Source of the DNA: DASSNU01 sp035701265
GTDB lineage: Bacteria > Gemmatimonadota > Gemmatimonadetes > Gemmatimonadales > Gemmatimonadaceae
NCBI GenBank assembly: GCA_035701265.1
Contig: DASSNU010000007.1
Coordinates: 62,001 to 126,000 of the forward strand
Length of the DNA stretch: 64,000 bases
Direction: 5' to 3'
Part shown: piece by piece, positions 53,029-62,487 of the stretch
Layout of the letters: the number at the start of each line of letters is the position of its first letter
Position numbering within the stretch: the stretch's first letter is position 1
Notes under the pieces: model-generated
Database searches by the model: none
What the model saw: the letters and a program-made list of their open reading frames with translations, nothing else
Told to the model about the DNA's origin: nothing
Translations under genes and position numbers: made by a program

Positions 53029-54639
53029 ATGACGACCATCCCTCCCTCCGCTCCCGCGGCGCGTGGAGGCGCATCTCCGGCCGGATCCGACCCAGGGGCA
53101 AGCGCGTCGCAGAGCGCGACGACCGCTCTCATGCCGGGCGCGTCGCTGGCCGTACACCTGGCTCCGGGCGTCACGCGGGAATACCTGCTTCACCACCGGT
53201 GCTGCCCACTGCGCACGCACGCAGGGGGTGCCTCAGGGGGCACGCTCGTCGTTGCTGCCGCTCCGGAAGCGATGGCGGACGAGCTGCTGCTGAACGATGC
53301 GCTGGACGACTTCCAGCGCGTCTACGAATGTCACGACGTCGAAGTTCATCCCGTCAGCGCGGATGAAGTCGAGCGGCTGATCGAGCGGCTCACCACGCAC
53401 GCCGAGCGGCTGATCGCGCTGGAAGCGGCATCGGCAACTGGTGACGACGACGGGCTCACGGCGGACGTGCGCGATCTCGCCACGCAGCCGCCCGTGGTCC
53501 GGTATGTCAACCTGCTTGTCAAGGATGCCTTCGACGCCGGCGCGTCGGACATCCACCTCGAGGCGACGCGCGAGGGACTGGCCGCACGCTTCCGCCTCGA
53601 TGGCGTGTTGACGAGCGCGCCGGAGCCTCCGCCCGCGCTGCACCACGCCGTCGTCTCCCGCATCAAGCTCCTGGCCGAGCTGGACATCGCCGAACGGCGT
53701 CGGCCGCAGGACGGGCGCATTCGCGTGCGGCTGGAGTCGCGCGAGCTGGACCTTCGCGTGTCCACCGTGCCGACGCTCTTCGGCGAGAGCGTGGTTCTGC
53801 GCCTCCTGGATCGCGGCGGGCGTCCGGTAGAGCTCTCGGAGCTCGGCATGCCGGCCGACGTGCTGCGCGAGGTGACGCGATTGGCCGAGCGGCCGCACGG
53901 GATGTTGCTCGTCACCGGACCGACAGGGAGCGGGAAGACGACAACGCTCTACGCCGCGCTGCTCCGCCGCGACGCATCGGCGGAGAAGATCATGACGGTG
54001 GAGGATCCGGTGGAGTACCAGCTCCCCGGAATCACGCAGGTGCCGGTGCACGTGCAGGCGGGAGTGAGCTTCGGGAGCGCGCTGCGCTCGATCCTGCGGC
54101 AGGACCCCGACGTCCTCATGATCGGCGAGATGCGTGATGGCGAGACGGCGGAGATCGCCGTGCAGGCGGCCATGACCGGGCATCTCGTCTTCTCCACGCT
54201 GCACACGAACGACGCGGTGGGCGCGCTCCCGCGGCTGTTCGACCTTGGCGTGCCGGAATACCTCGTGGCCGCCACGCTGGAAGGCGTGCTCGCGCAGCGA
54301 CTCGTGCGGCAGCTCTGCCCCGACTGCCGCGTGCGAGCGCGGGCGAGCGCGGAGCAGGTGTCGCTCCTGACGGGCGAGCCGGTAGGAACACCGCCGGAGG
54401 TGTGGCGTGCCGCCGGGTGTGCGCGCTGCCGCGGCACAGGCTACGCCGGGCGCACCGGCGTGTTCGAGCTGCTTCGCATGACCGATGAGTTGAAGGACGC
54501 GGTGACGCGACGCGCCACGCGGAGCGAGGTACGCGCGCTCGCGCTCTCCGGCGGGATGGTGCCGATGCGTACCGATGGCTGGCGCAAGGTGATGGCGGGG
54601 ATGACGACCATCGAGGAGGTGCTGCGTGTGGTGGAGTGA
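53029..54639 (+). CDS. gspE: Type II secretion ATPase GspE
   Basis: A 536-residue cytoplasmic secretion ATPase that powers pseudopilus assembly. The N-terminal domain (about 40-150) follows a Ser/Ala-rich stretch. SDIHLEATREGLAARFRLDG is the Asp box region, Walker A is GPTGSGKTTT near 297, TVEDPVEYQL and GHLVFSTLHTNDA follow, and a zinc tetracysteine is formed by LCPDCR and CARCRG. The stop overlaps the gspG start by 14 bases. It opens an eleven-gene operon with overlaps throughout. Confidence 0.95.
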   Translation: MTTIPPSAPAARGGASPAGSDPGASASQSATTALMPGASLAVHLAPGVTREYLLHHRCCPLRTHAGGASGGTLVVAAAPEAMADELLLNDALDDFQRVYECHDVEVHPVSADEVERLIERLTTHAERLIALEAASATGDDDGLTADVRDLATQPPVVRYVNLLVKDAFDAGASDIHLEATREGLAARFRLDGVLTSAPEPPPALHHAVVSRIKLLAELDIAERRRPQDGRIRVRLESRELDLRVSTVPTLFGESVVLRLLDRGGRPVELSELGMPADVLREVTRLAERPHGMLLVTGPTGSGKTTTLYAALLRRDASAEKIMTVEDPVEYQLPGITQVPVHVQAGVSFGSALRSILRQDPDVLMIGEMRDGETAEIAVQAAMTGHLVFSTLHTNDAVGALPRLFDLGVPEYLVAATLEGVLAQRLVRQLCPDCRVRARASAEQVSLLTGEPVGTPPEVWRAAGCARCRGTGYAGRTGVFELLRMTDELKDAVTRRATRSEVRALALSGGMVPMRTDGWRKVMAGMTTIEEVLRVVE

Positions 54640-55081
54640 GCGCAGGAGACGCGATGCCTTCACGTTGATCGAGCTGCTGGTGGTGATCGCGATCATCGCC
54701 GTGCTGGCGGCGGTCGTGGCGCCGGCGGTGTTCCGCAACGTGGGAGACGCGAAGACGCACGCGGCCGAGAGTCAGATCGAGCTGTTCGCGCTTGCGCTGG
54801 ACAGCTACCGGCTGGACAACGACCAGTATCCCACCACGCAGCAGGGGTTGCAGGCACTGCGCACCGCGCCCACCGGCGCCGACGCGCCGCGCAACTGGCG
54901 CGGGCCGTATCTGAGGAAGGAGGTGCCGCTCGACCCGTGGGGGCACGCATACGTGTACGTGAGCCCGGGGCGTGCGAACGCGCAGAGCTACGACCTGTAC
55001 ACGCTGGGGCGCGACGGGCGGATCGGCGGGACGGACGAAGATGCCGACCGTACGTCGTGGGGCGGTGCGGTGGTGCCATGA
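54626..55081 (+). CDS. gspG: Type II secretion major pseudopilin GspG
   Basis: A 151-residue pseudopilin. RRRDAFTLIELLVVIAI is the class III leader (cleavage before Phe, with Glu at +5; the residue before Phe is Ala, not the usual Gly). The C-terminus has the calcium-binding-like motif of major pseudopilins (GGTDEDADRTSW). YPTTQQGLQALRTAP and the WRGPYLRKEVPLDPWG segment are highly typical of GspG. The GTG at 54626 lies inside the end of gspE. It forms the pseudopilus shaft. Confidence 0.94.
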   Translation: MWWSERRRRDAFTLIELLVVIAIIAVLAAVVAPAVFRNVGDAKTHAAESQIELFALALDSYRLDNDQYPTTQQGLQALRTAPTGADAPRNWRGPYLRKEVPLDPWGHAYVYVSPGRANAQSYDLYTLGRDGRIGGTDEDADRTSWGGAVVP

Positions 55082-56298
55082 CCACAGCCGGGGTGTCGTA
55101 CCGCTACCGCGCCGCGCGCGCGAACGGCGTGCTGGAAGTGGGCGTGGTGCAGGCGGAGAGCCGCGAGGGTGCGGTGGCCGAGCTCACGACGCGCGGGCTC
55201 TTTCCGGTGGACGTGGCGCTCGAGCGTGAGCGCGTTCCACTGGCCGCGTCGCTGTTCGGTGCCTCGCGCGGGCGCCTCTCGGCGGCGGACCTCGCGCTCG
55301 GCCTCCGCGTGCTGGCCACGCTGCTCGAAGCGGGGCTCCCGATGGCGCGTGCCCTCTCGAGTCTCCAGGAGCTCGTCCCCAAGAGCTGGCAGAGCGCGCT
55401 GCCGGAGCTCGAGCGCGCGGTGCGTGAGGGGAAGAGCCTCGCCGCCGCGCTCGCGTCGAGTCCGCTCGGCGTGCCGCCGGTGGTGATCGGGATGATCCAG
55501 GCGGGGGAAGCGGGGAGCGGCGTGGCGCAGGCCGTCGCGCGCGCGGCGGAGCTCACCGAGGAAACGGCAGCCACACGCGCGGCAGTGCGGAGCGCGCTCA
55601 CCTACCCGGTGATCCTTGCGCTAGCCGGATTGGGTTCGCTCGTGCTGCTCGTGGGAGTGGTGCTCCCGCGCTTCGCCGTGATCCTGGCCGATCTGGGACA
55701 GGGACTTCCTCCCACCACACGCATAGTGCTCCAGGCGTCGGCGGTGATGCGTGCCGGCGCGCTGCCCGCCGCTCTCGCGCTGGCGCTCGGCATCGTGGCG
55801 CACCGCGCGTGGGTGGGGACGGACGCCGGCCGCGTGCGCTGGCACGAGCTGCTGCTCGCCGCGCCGGTGATCGGCGCCGTGCGACGCTCGGCCGCGACAG
55901 CGCGCACGCTCGCCGCGCTCGCCGCGCTGCTGGAGAGCGGAGTGCCGGTAGCGCCGGCCACGATGCACGCCGCACGCGCGAGCGGGGATGCCGCGCTCGC
56001 TGCGCGGCTCCGCTCCGCGCGCGAAGCGGTGATGGCGGGAGAGCGCCTCTCGCGCGCCTGCGCCGCGCGTGAGGCGCTCACCGCCACGGCGGTACGGCTC
56101 ATTCGCGCGGGGGAAGAGACAGGGCGGTTGGCCGGCATGTGCGCACACGCGGCGCGGCTGGAGAGCGCGCGAGCGCGCGAGCAGGTCTCGCGCGCGGTGA
56201 AGCTCCTGGAACCCGCGCTCATCGTGGGATTCGGCGGGATCGTGGCAGTGGTCGCGGCCGCGCTGCTGCAGGCGATGTACAGCGTGAGGCCAGGGTGA
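55078..56298 (+). CDS. gspF: Type II secretion inner-membrane protein GspF
   Basis: A 406-residue platform protein. It has the F-domain repeat beginning YRYRAARANGVLEVGVVQAES, then LRVLATLLEAGLPMARALSSL and GMIQAGEAGSGVAQA, with three hydrophobic segments (including LVLLVGVVLPRFAVILAD and the C-terminal VAVVAAALLQAMYSV). It links the ATPase GspE to pseudopilus assembly. The ATG at 55078 overlaps the gspG stop by four bases. Confidence 0.94.
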   Translation: MTTAGVSYRYRAARANGVLEVGVVQAESREGAVAELTTRGLFPVDVALERERVPLAASLFGASRGRLSAADLALGLRVLATLLEAGLPMARALSSLQELVPKSWQSALPELERAVREGKSLAAALASSPLGVPPVVIGMIQAGEAGSGVAQAVARAAELTEETAATRAAVRSALTYPVILALAGLGSLVLLVGVVLPRFAVILADLGQGLPPTTRIVLQASAVMRAGALPAALALALGIVAHRAWVGTDAGRVRWHELLLAAPVIGAVRRSAATARTLAALAALLESGVPVAPATMHAARASGDAALAARLRSAREAVMAGERLSRACAAREALTATAVRLIRAGEETGRLAGMCAHAARLESARAREQVSRAVKLLEPALIVGFGGIVAVVAAALLQAMYSVRPG

Positions 56299-56666
56299 TG
56301 CGGGCCGGCGTGCGGAGCGGTGTGACGCTCATCGAGTTGATCGTGGTGCTCGCCATCCTCGGTGTGATGGCGGGGGTGGTGGGGGTGGCGGTGCGGGGGG
56401 CTGGGGAGGTGCGTGAAGCGGACGCGCGAATGGCGCAGATACAGGCGGCCAGGTCGGAGGCGATCAGGACGGGGCATCCGATACGCATCACCATTCGGGT
56501 AGGCGGGCTGTCGTACGCAGTGAGCGCACTACCAGATGGGCGAGTCATCGAAGATCGTGCGATCACTGACAGGAGCGTGGACGTCGACCGGTGGAACGGA
56601 TATCCGACAACCGGCAGAGTCGCAGCCGCAGCGTCCGGCGGCTCCGCATACGCGATCACGCCATGA
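56298..56666 (+). CDS. gspH: Type II secretion minor pseudopilin GspH-like
   Basis: A 122-residue prepilin-like protein with a class III N-terminus, GVTLIELIVVLAILGVMAG. The residue preceding V is the Gly at the processing site and Glu is at +5. The short C-terminal head is unspecific. The ATG at 56298 shares one base with the stop of gspF (TGATG). Order in the operon supports H. Confidence 0.85.
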   Translation: MRAGVRSGVTLIELIVVLAILGVMAGVVGVAVRGAGEVREADARMAQIQAARSEAIRTGHPIRITIRVGGLSYAVSALPDGRVIEDRAITDRSVDVDRWNGYPTTGRVAAAASGGSAYAITP

Positions 56667-57019
56667 CGCAGAACCGACGGGGCGCTGTCCTGCTCGAGGC
56701 CATCGTGGCGCTCGCAATCCTGAGCATCGCCGGAAGTGTCATCGTGTCGCTGGCAACTGAAGTGACATCGGCCATGCGCACCGCGCACGACGCGGATCGG
56801 GCCATGGCACGAGCGAGCGCATTCATGGATGCGGTATCGCTCTGGCCACGTACAGATCTCGACCGTCACCTCGGCAGTCACCCTCAGGGAGACCGGCGCC
56901 TGCGGATCGAGAGGCCAGTGCCTACGCTCTACGTCGTCGCTCTCACCGACTCGACGGGCAGGAGTGTGTTGCTGTCCACATCGCTTTTCCGTCCAGAGGC
57001 TGGCCATGCCGCGCGCTGA
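56663..57019 (+). CDS. gspI: Type II secretion minor pseudopilin GspI-like
   Basis: A 118-residue minor pseudopilin, starting MTQNRRGAVLLEAIVALAIL: Gly at the cleavage site and Glu in the LLEAIVAL core. The rest is short and unspecific. The ATG at 56663 overlaps the gspH stop by four bases. Position between H and J supports I, which initiates the pseudopilus tip with J and K. Confidence 0.82.
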   Translation: MTQNRRGAVLLEAIVALAILSIAGSVIVSLATEVTSAMRTAHDADRAMARASAFMDAVSLWPRTDLDRHLGSHPQGDRRLRIERPVPTLYVVALTDSTGRSVLLSTSLFRPEAGHAAR

Positions 57020-57581
57020 GGTCGTGTGTCGCTCTCCGATCCCACGCGCGGCGGCTCGCGGAGCGGGGTTCACGCTCATCGAGGTGCTGGTGGCGCTCGC
57101 GGTGAGTAGTGTCGTGCTGCTGGGAGCGCGAGCGATGGTGGCGGCGGTAACGGACGCCGCCGAGCGTGCTGCCCGCACCGACGCGGCAATGACCCGCGAC
57201 ATCAATGCACAGGAGGCACTGCGGGGGATCGTCGGCAGACTGGAGGTCGGGACTCCCCAATCAGGAACATTCGCCGGGAACGAGAGCGCAGCGCGATTCT
57301 CCAGTTGGTGCGATGTCGCAGCCGGTTGGCAGGAGCGGTGCCTCGTACTTCTGGAAATGATGCCGTCGGATGGTGGCCACGGCCTTGTCGTGATCACCTC
57401 GACGGGCGATTCCCTCGTCGTACGGCGCGGGTTTCGCTACGGAGCGCTGCGCTACCTGGCCAGTCCGGAAAGTGGCGGTGCGTGGCTGTCCGCGTGGGGA
57501 CCGAGCATTACTGCTCCTCCGGCAATCGGAATTGTACTCGATCGCGACACGCTGATCGTGCGCATCGGGGAGCGCGGCTGA
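57006..57581 (+). CDS. gspJ: Type II secretion minor pseudopilin GspJ-like
   Basis: A 191-residue minor pseudopilin with a long basic leader (AAARGAGFTLIEVLVALAVS) before the conserved Gly-Phe cut and +5 Glu. The head contains two cysteines (FSSWCDVAAGWQERC) that may pair. The ATG at 57006 lies inside the end of gspI. It probably forms the tip complex with I and K. Confidence 0.83.
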   Translation: MPRAEVVCRSPIPRAAARGAGFTLIEVLVALAVSSVVLLGARAMVAAVTDAAERAARTDAAMTRDINAQEALRGIVGRLEVGTPQSGTFAGNESAARFSSWCDVAAGWQERCLVLLEMMPSDGGHGLVVITSTGDSLVVRRGFRYGALRYLASPESGGAWLSAWGPSITAPPAIGIVLDRDTLIVRIGERG

Positions 57582-58549
57582 TGCGCGCGAATGGTGGCAA
57601 CGCACGGCGCGGGGGCTTCGCCCTGCTCGCCGTGCTCTGGGTGATCGCGGTCATGGCGATCCTGGGTGCCACACTCGCTGCCGTGGGGCGCACGAGCGTC
57701 CAGGGTGCGCGCAACCGTATTGCCATCCGGCGGGCGCGCTGGAAGGCGGAAGGGTGCGGCGAGGAGCTGCTCGCGCAGATTGGCGGCGATCTGCAGCGCG
57801 CATCGCAGATGGGGGGCGACGCGACGTCGCGCAGTTGGAACGGAGTCGCTGATCGTCTCGCCACACAGAGAGAGACGATTCCTCGTGACGATATCGTGTG
57901 TACCGCGCGTGCGACGGCCGCTGGTGCCACTCTGGATGTCAACAACGCTGATGGCGACCTGCTCCAGCACGTACTGGCGCACCTTGGATACGCACATTCG
58001 GACTCGCTCACTGACGTGCTGCTCGACTGGCGTGATGCGGACGACGATCCTCGTGAACGCGGCGCGGAACGCGAGTGGTATGCTGCCCACGGGCGCTCGC
58101 CGCCGCGAAACGGACCGATCGCGGACGTTCGAGAGCTGTCGGACATCCGCGGTTTCGATCGCCTGGACGCCGTCACGCTCATACCGCTCGACTCCGTGCT
58201 TGGGGTCGAGCCCGGGCGCATCGCGCTGAACCAGGCACCACCGCTGCTCCTGTCCGCGCTCCCCGGCTTCACCGCCGAAGCGGTGCAGCGGGTGATGGTG
58301 CATCGCGCCCGTGGGGAGCCGGTGACGGATGTCGTGACCCTCGCGGGTGAGCTGTCGCCTGAAGCGCGCGCGCCGCTCCAGGCGGCGCTCGGCGATCTGT
58401 CCAGGCTTACCACGACGGAACCGGATGCGTGGATCCTCACCATCCGTGCTCGTGCGGGCACGCCGGCCGTGACGGTGGTGGTCGAGCTGCGGATCGCGCG
58501 TGCGGGGACACGGCCAGCCGTCGTGCGGCGGCGGAACTGGCTCGAGTGA
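57581..58549 (+). CDS. gspK: Type II secretion minor pseudopilin GspK-like
   Basis: A 322-residue protein, the largest pseudopilin. GGFALLAVLWVIAVMAILGA is the leader, but Glu at +5 is absent, a known property of GspK tips. A later DVNNADGDLLQHVLAHLGY and DWRDADDDPRERGAERE segment matches the GspK alpha domain (LDWRD-x-D). The ATG at 57581 shares one base with the gspJ stop. Confidence 0.85.
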   Translation: MRANGGNARRGGFALLAVLWVIAVMAILGATLAAVGRTSVQGARNRIAIRRARWKAEGCGEELLAQIGGDLQRASQMGGDATSRSWNGVADRLATQRETIPRDDIVCTARATAAGATLDVNNADGDLLQHVLAHLGYAHSDSLTDVLLDWRDADDDPRERGAEREWYAAHGRSPPRNGPIADVRELSDIRGFDRLDAVTLIPLDSVLGVEPGRIALNQAPPLLLSALPGFTAEAVQRVMVHRARGEPVTDVVTLAGELSPEARAPLQAALGDLSRLTTTEPDAWILTIRARAGTPAVTVVVELRIARAGTRPAVVRRRNWLE

Positions 58550-59850
58550 CGCCGCGCGCCGTAGGACGGCCACGGTGGCCGCGCAGCACGCGCATCGGAC
58601 TCGCCATCGCGAGCGACGCGCTCCGCATGATGGAGACGCGTGACGGGCGTGTGATGTGGGCAGTGGAGGAGGAGCGAGCGGCCGACGCGTCGCTCGCGGA
58701 GGAGATTGCGCGACTGCTCGCGCGAGCGCCGATCCCTCGGTGGCCGGGAGCGCGCGTGATTGCGGCCGTCGGGCCCAGCCTTGCGCAAGCGAAGCGTGTC
58801 GCCGGGCTCCCACCCCTCGATGACGTGCAGGCCGTCGCACAGATCCTTCAGGAGGGGGCCAGCAGATTCTTTCTCAGGAACGGGTCATCCGTGGTGGTAG
58901 CCCGACCTCGGCTCGTCGCACCTGGGATCGCCTGGACGGCGGCGATCGAGCAGCCGAGTGTGGACGCGATCATTCAAGGGTGCAGGCTGGGCGGCGTCCG
59001 GCTCGAGGCGATCGTGCCGACGGTGGGCCTCCTGGGAAGGATACTCCTCAGCGCAAACGTGCTCTGGCAGGACGGCGATGTGCTGGCAGAGCTGGGATAT
59101 GGAGAGGACGCCGCGGCCTCTCAGGCTCGTCGCATTCCCATCGCACTGCGATCACGGCGGCTTGCCGACAATGGCTCGCTCCGGCAAGCGATGAACGAGC
59201 CACCCGAGTCCATTCCACAGCTCCAGCAGCTCGGCGCGCACGGCTGGCGGTATGCTGATGCCTATGGCGCAGCGACATGCGACTCGCGCGACGAGCCCGC
59301 CATCCTTGCGCGTTCCGGCAGCGGATCCGCTGCGCCGGTTCCACGCTGGCGCGCGCGAGTCGCTATCGGAGCGGTGGTCGCAGCCATGGTCGCCGCGCTC
59401 ATCGCGCCGGGCATACGCGCGCGCATGGCAGCCCGTACGGCGAACGACGCGTTGCAGGCGCTCGCCGCTCCGAGCCGCGCCGCCGCACGCGATCAGCGCG
59501 AGCTGGCGCGTATCACCGCCGCGTTGGATGAGGTGAGCGCGTTCGAGCAGCAGCGTCGATCGCACCTCGAGTTGCTCGACCACATCAATCGCGCCCTGCC
59601 CTCCGGCAGCGCATTGCTCGCGCTTCGCGTGGACTCCGCGAGCGGGAGTGTGGTCGTGCTCGGCCCGCGTGCCGCGGACGTGCTGCGCGCTTTCGAGCAC
59701 GTGCCCGACATCGCGACACCGGAGATCGTGGGTCCGGTAACGCGCGAGATGGCAAGCGGCCGGCAGCTCGATCGGGTGGCACTGCAATTCCACATGGTGC
59801 GAGCAGCCCGGAATGCCGAACGCCACGAGAACGCGGGAGCAACGCGATGA
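58546..59850 (+). CDS. GspL-like (PilM/PilN-type) assembly protein
   Basis: A 434-residue protein. The N-terminal two-thirds has an actin-like fold appearance (TRIGLAIASDALRMMETRDG, IAAVGPSLAQAKRVAGLPP) as in PilM/GspL, a membrane helix follows (RVAIGAVVAAMVAALIAPGI, about 263-283), and the C-terminal periplasmic part resembles PilN/GspL with a ferredoxin-like region (HINRALPSGSALLALRVDS). It links GspE to the inner membrane platform. The GTG at 58546 overlaps the gspK stop (GTGA). The L assignment is by position and architecture. Confidence 0.75.
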   Translation: MTPRAVGRPRWPRSTRIGLAIASDALRMMETRDGRVMWAVEEERAADASLAEEIARLLARAPIPRWPGARVIAAVGPSLAQAKRVAGLPPLDDVQAVAQILQEGASRFFLRNGSSVVVARPRLVAPGIAWTAAIEQPSVDAIIQGCRLGGVRLEAIVPTVGLLGRILLSANVLWQDGDVLAELGYGEDAAASQARRIPIALRSRRLADNGSLRQAMNEPPESIPQLQQLGAHGWRYADAYGAATCDSRDEPAILARSGSGSAAPVPRWRARVAIGAVVAAMVAALIAPGIRARMAARTANDALQALAAPSRAAARDQRELARITAALDEVSAFEQQRRSHLELLDHINRALPSGSALLALRVDSASGSVVVLGPRAADVLRAFEHVPDIATPEIVGPVTREMASGRQLDRVALQFHMVRAARNAERHENAGATR

Positions 59851-60443
59851 AGATGATTTCGCTCTCGCCTCGCGATCGACGCGCACTCTCGCTCGGCGGT
59901 GCGGTTCTGGCCCTGCTGCTCCTGGTTGCTCGCGGCCTCCCAGCGTGGAGTGCGTGGGCCACGTCGCAGCGTGCGATCGCCGACCAGTTAGCTGCACAGG
60001 TGGCGCGCGCGAGGAGCGACGTCCGATCGAGCGCGCCCACTCACGATAGCCTCGTCATGCGCGGGAAGCGCATGGTGGCGCTCGCGCCGCGGATCCTCGC
60101 CGGCGAGAGTCCCGCCAGCGCGGTAGCGACACTCGGCGGCGTGCTGTCGGGGGCCGCCGCCACGGCCGGCGTTCAGGTTGGCGCGGTGCAGATGAGCGTC
60201 GACTCGTCGGCTACCAGCGCCTTCTCGCGTGTCCGCGTGCGCGCGAGCGCCACGGGAGACATCGCGGGCGTCACCGAGCTGCTGCGCGAGTTGGAGCAGG
60301 GACCGACCCTGCTCTCCGTTCGCGAGCTGAATCTATCGCAGCCCGAGCCCGCCGCACCGGCGAGCCAACCGGAGGCCCTCCGCATCGAGCTGGTCGTGGA
60401 AGGGCTCGCACTCAATCGTCAGAGCCGAGGAGCGTCACGATGA
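59847..60443 (+). CDS. GspM-like (PilO-type) assembly protein
   Basis: A 198-residue bitopic membrane protein: short cytoplasmic N-terminus, one helix (LGGAVLALLLLVARGLPAW, about 15-33), then a coiled helix and a ferredoxin-like periplasmic domain (ITELLRELEQGPTLLSVREL-like). This is the GspM/PilO architecture and it pairs with GspL. Start ATG overlaps the previous stop by four bases. Confidence 0.7.
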   Translation: MKMISLSPRDRRALSLGGAVLALLLLVARGLPAWSAWATSQRAIADQLAAQVARARSDVRSSAPTHDSLVMRGKRMVALAPRILAGESPASAVATLGGVLSGAAATAGVQVGAVQMSVDSSATSAFSRVRVRASATGDIAGVTELLRELEQGPTLLSVRELNLSQPEPAAPASQPEALRIELVVEGLALNRQSRGASR

Positions 60444-60934
60444 GCGTTGACCGTCGGATCGAGGCTGTGTCGTGGGTGGTTACGAGTGTGCTCGCAGTGG
60501 TGGCGATCATCGGATGGCGGAATGCCGCCCCGACGCCACCACCGACCGCAGCCGCCGTGTGGCGGGCGATGCCAGAGCCGGCGCCGGTAAGCGCGGACAC
60601 TCTGGCTGCACGCGCAGGGAGAGTCGTAGCTGGCGATCCCTTCCGGTTGGAGCGACACCCTGCTGCCGTGCCCTTCAGTGTGACCGTGGATCCCGGAGCG
60701 GCGCCGACCGCACCGCCCAAGCCGCCCAAGCCGCCGCTCGCCCTCGCGGGGTTGGTGGGGGGACCGCCATGGGAGGCAGTGCTGGAAGGCGTACCGGGAT
60801 ACGAGCAGAGCGTCGTGGTACGCGCCGGGTCCGTGCTCGGCGAGCTGCGCGTGACGCGCGTGAGTCGGAACGGAGTGGTGATCGTGGGAATGGACACCAC
60901 ATGGACGCTCACGCTGAGGACGACATGGAAGTGA
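60440..60934 (+). CDS. GspC-like inner-membrane/homology-region protein
   Basis: A 164-residue protein with one N-terminal membrane helix (AVSWVVTSVLAVVAIIGW), a long Pro/Ala-rich linker, and a C-terminal beta domain (LALAGLVGGPPWEAVLEGV to VVIVGMDTTWTLTLR) that resembles the HR domain of GspC, which contacts the secretin. It lacks a PDZ domain, so a reduced GspC. The ATG at 60440 overlaps the preceding stop. Confidence 0.65.
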   Translation: MSVDRRIEAVSWVVTSVLAVVAIIGWRNAAPTPPPTAAAVWRAMPEPAPVSADTLAARAGRVVAGDPFRLERHPAAVPFSVTVDPGAAPTAPPKPPKPPLALAGLVGGPPWEAVLEGVPGYEQSVVVRAGSVLGELRVTRVSRNGVVIVGMDTTWTLTLRTTWK

Positions 60935-62487
60935 ACCGACTTCGTCCGCGCGTCTGCCCAGCGGTGTGGATATCGACACTGGCGCTGGCTGTGGCATTCG
61001 GCGCAGCCGCGCAGCCGGGGCTCGCGCAGCGCGATTCGAGCGTGACCGTCGTGGGCAACGACAGTGTCTCCTTCCGCCTCGTGGATGTCGACCTGCGATC
61101 CGCCATCCAGGTCTTCGCGCGACACATGGCCAAGCCCGTCCTGTTCGGGCAGCTCTCCGGAGCGCGCGTCACGCTCGAGACGCCGCAACCGGTGCCGCGA
61201 AGCGATCTGCCATCGCTGCTGCGCGGGCTATTGGAGGCGCAGGACCTCAAGCTCGTGGAAGATTCGACGTACTTCCACGTCGTCGCAAAGGAACAGCCGC
61301 AGCCCGCTGCGCAAAGCGCGGAACAACAAGCGGCCATGACGGGTGGGGCTCGTGGTGGTCCGCTGCAATTCTACGTGATTCGCCTGCAGCACGCGCGCGC
61401 CGCGGACGTGGCAGCCACGGTGAACGCGCTCTACGGCCGAGCGAGTGCGCTCGGCGAGCTGGGCGCGCGACCTACCAGGACACTTTCCGATCAACTGCGC
61501 TACAGCCAGCAGATCCCGCCCATGGGTGAGCCAGTGCAGGCGCCGGTGCCCATTGCGCCCGAGTCGAGTACGCCACCACCGACCGGATCGCGCCGGCAAG
61601 CGGAGCTCACGGGCGAGACCACCATCGTTCCGGACGCGGGGACGAATAGTCTGCTCATTCGCGCCAACGCGCAGGACTATCAGCTCATCAAGACCGCCGT
61701 CGAACAGCTCGATGTGCGACCGCTACAGGTGCTGATCGAGGTGTTGATCGCGGAAGTACGGAAGGACCGGCAACTCTCGTTCGGAGTCGGCGCGTCGCTT
61801 CAGGCAACGAAGGTGTCACCGGGGGACGGGAACACGACCGTCGAAGGAGGGACCACCGGACTCGGACTCGGCGACTTCGTGGTGAAGGTGATGAACCTGG
61901 GCGGTGTGGATCTCGATGCCACGCTCAGCGCGGCGGCATCACGTGGGGACGTGACCATCATGAGCCGCCCCGTGGTGATCGCCGCCAACAACGAGAGCGC
62001 GTCGATCCTGGTGGGCAGTCAGCGGCCGTTCATCCAGGTGGTGCGCGCGCTGCCCACGGAGAACGCCGTCCGCGACCAGGTGATCCAGTACCGCGATGTA
62101 GGAACGCGCCTCACCGTGCGCCCCACCATCAGCTCCGACGGCTATGTGACGCTCGACGTGTCGCAGGAAGTGAACGCCGCCACGAGCGAGACGGCGTTCG
62201 ATGCGCCGGTCATCTCGACGCGCGAGCTGCAGACGGAGCTCCTCATCAAGGATGGGCAAACGGTTGTGCTCGGCGGTCTCACCGATCATCAGCGTGACCA
62301 CACCCAGGGCGGAGTGCCGATATTGTCGAGCATCCCACTCCTGGGTGGACTGTTCGGGCACGTGACGCGGCAGACGAGCGACACGGAGCTGCTGCTCTTC
62401 CTCACGCCACACGTCATCCGGTCGGACGCGGAAGCGGACGCCATCACCCAGCCGCTGCGCGAGCGTGCGCGGAAGGTGGCGCCATGA
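60925..62487 (+). CDS. gspD: Type II secretion secretin GspD
   Basis: A 520-residue outer-membrane channel. The signal peptide (TLALAVAFGAAAQPGLAQ) is followed by N0 (VSFRLVDVDLRSAIQVFARH), N1-like repeats with a Gln- and Pro-rich spacer, N3 (TTIVPDAGTNSLLIRANAQD) and the secretin core ending VPILSSIPLLGGLFG. GTRLTVRPTISSDGYVTLDV and LLIKDGQTVVLGGL are hallmark motifs. It is shorter than the 650-residue proteobacterial GspD. The ATG at 60925 overlaps the previous stop; its own stop overlaps the second activator's ATG. Confidence 0.94.
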   Translation: MEVNRLRPRVCPAVWISTLALAVAFGAAAQPGLAQRDSSVTVVGNDSVSFRLVDVDLRSAIQVFARHMAKPVLFGQLSGARVTLETPQPVPRSDLPSLLRGLLEAQDLKLVEDSTYFHVVAKEQPQPAAQSAEQQAAMTGGARGGPLQFYVIRLQHARAADVAATVNALYGRASALGELGARPTRTLSDQLRYSQQIPPMGEPVQAPVPIAPESSTPPPTGSRRQAELTGETTIVPDAGTNSLLIRANAQDYQLIKTAVEQLDVRPLQVLIEVLIAEVRKDRQLSFGVGASLQATKVSPGDGNTTVEGGTTGLGLGDFVVKVMNLGGVDLDATLSAAASRGDVTIMSRPVVIAANNESASILVGSQRPFIQVVRALPTENAVRDQVIQYRDVGTRLTVRPTISSDGYVTLDVSQEVNAATSETAFDAPVISTRELQTELLIKDGQTVVLGGLTDHQRDHTQGGVPILSSIPLLGGLFGHVTRQTSDTELLLFLTPHVIRSDAEADAITQPLRERARKVAP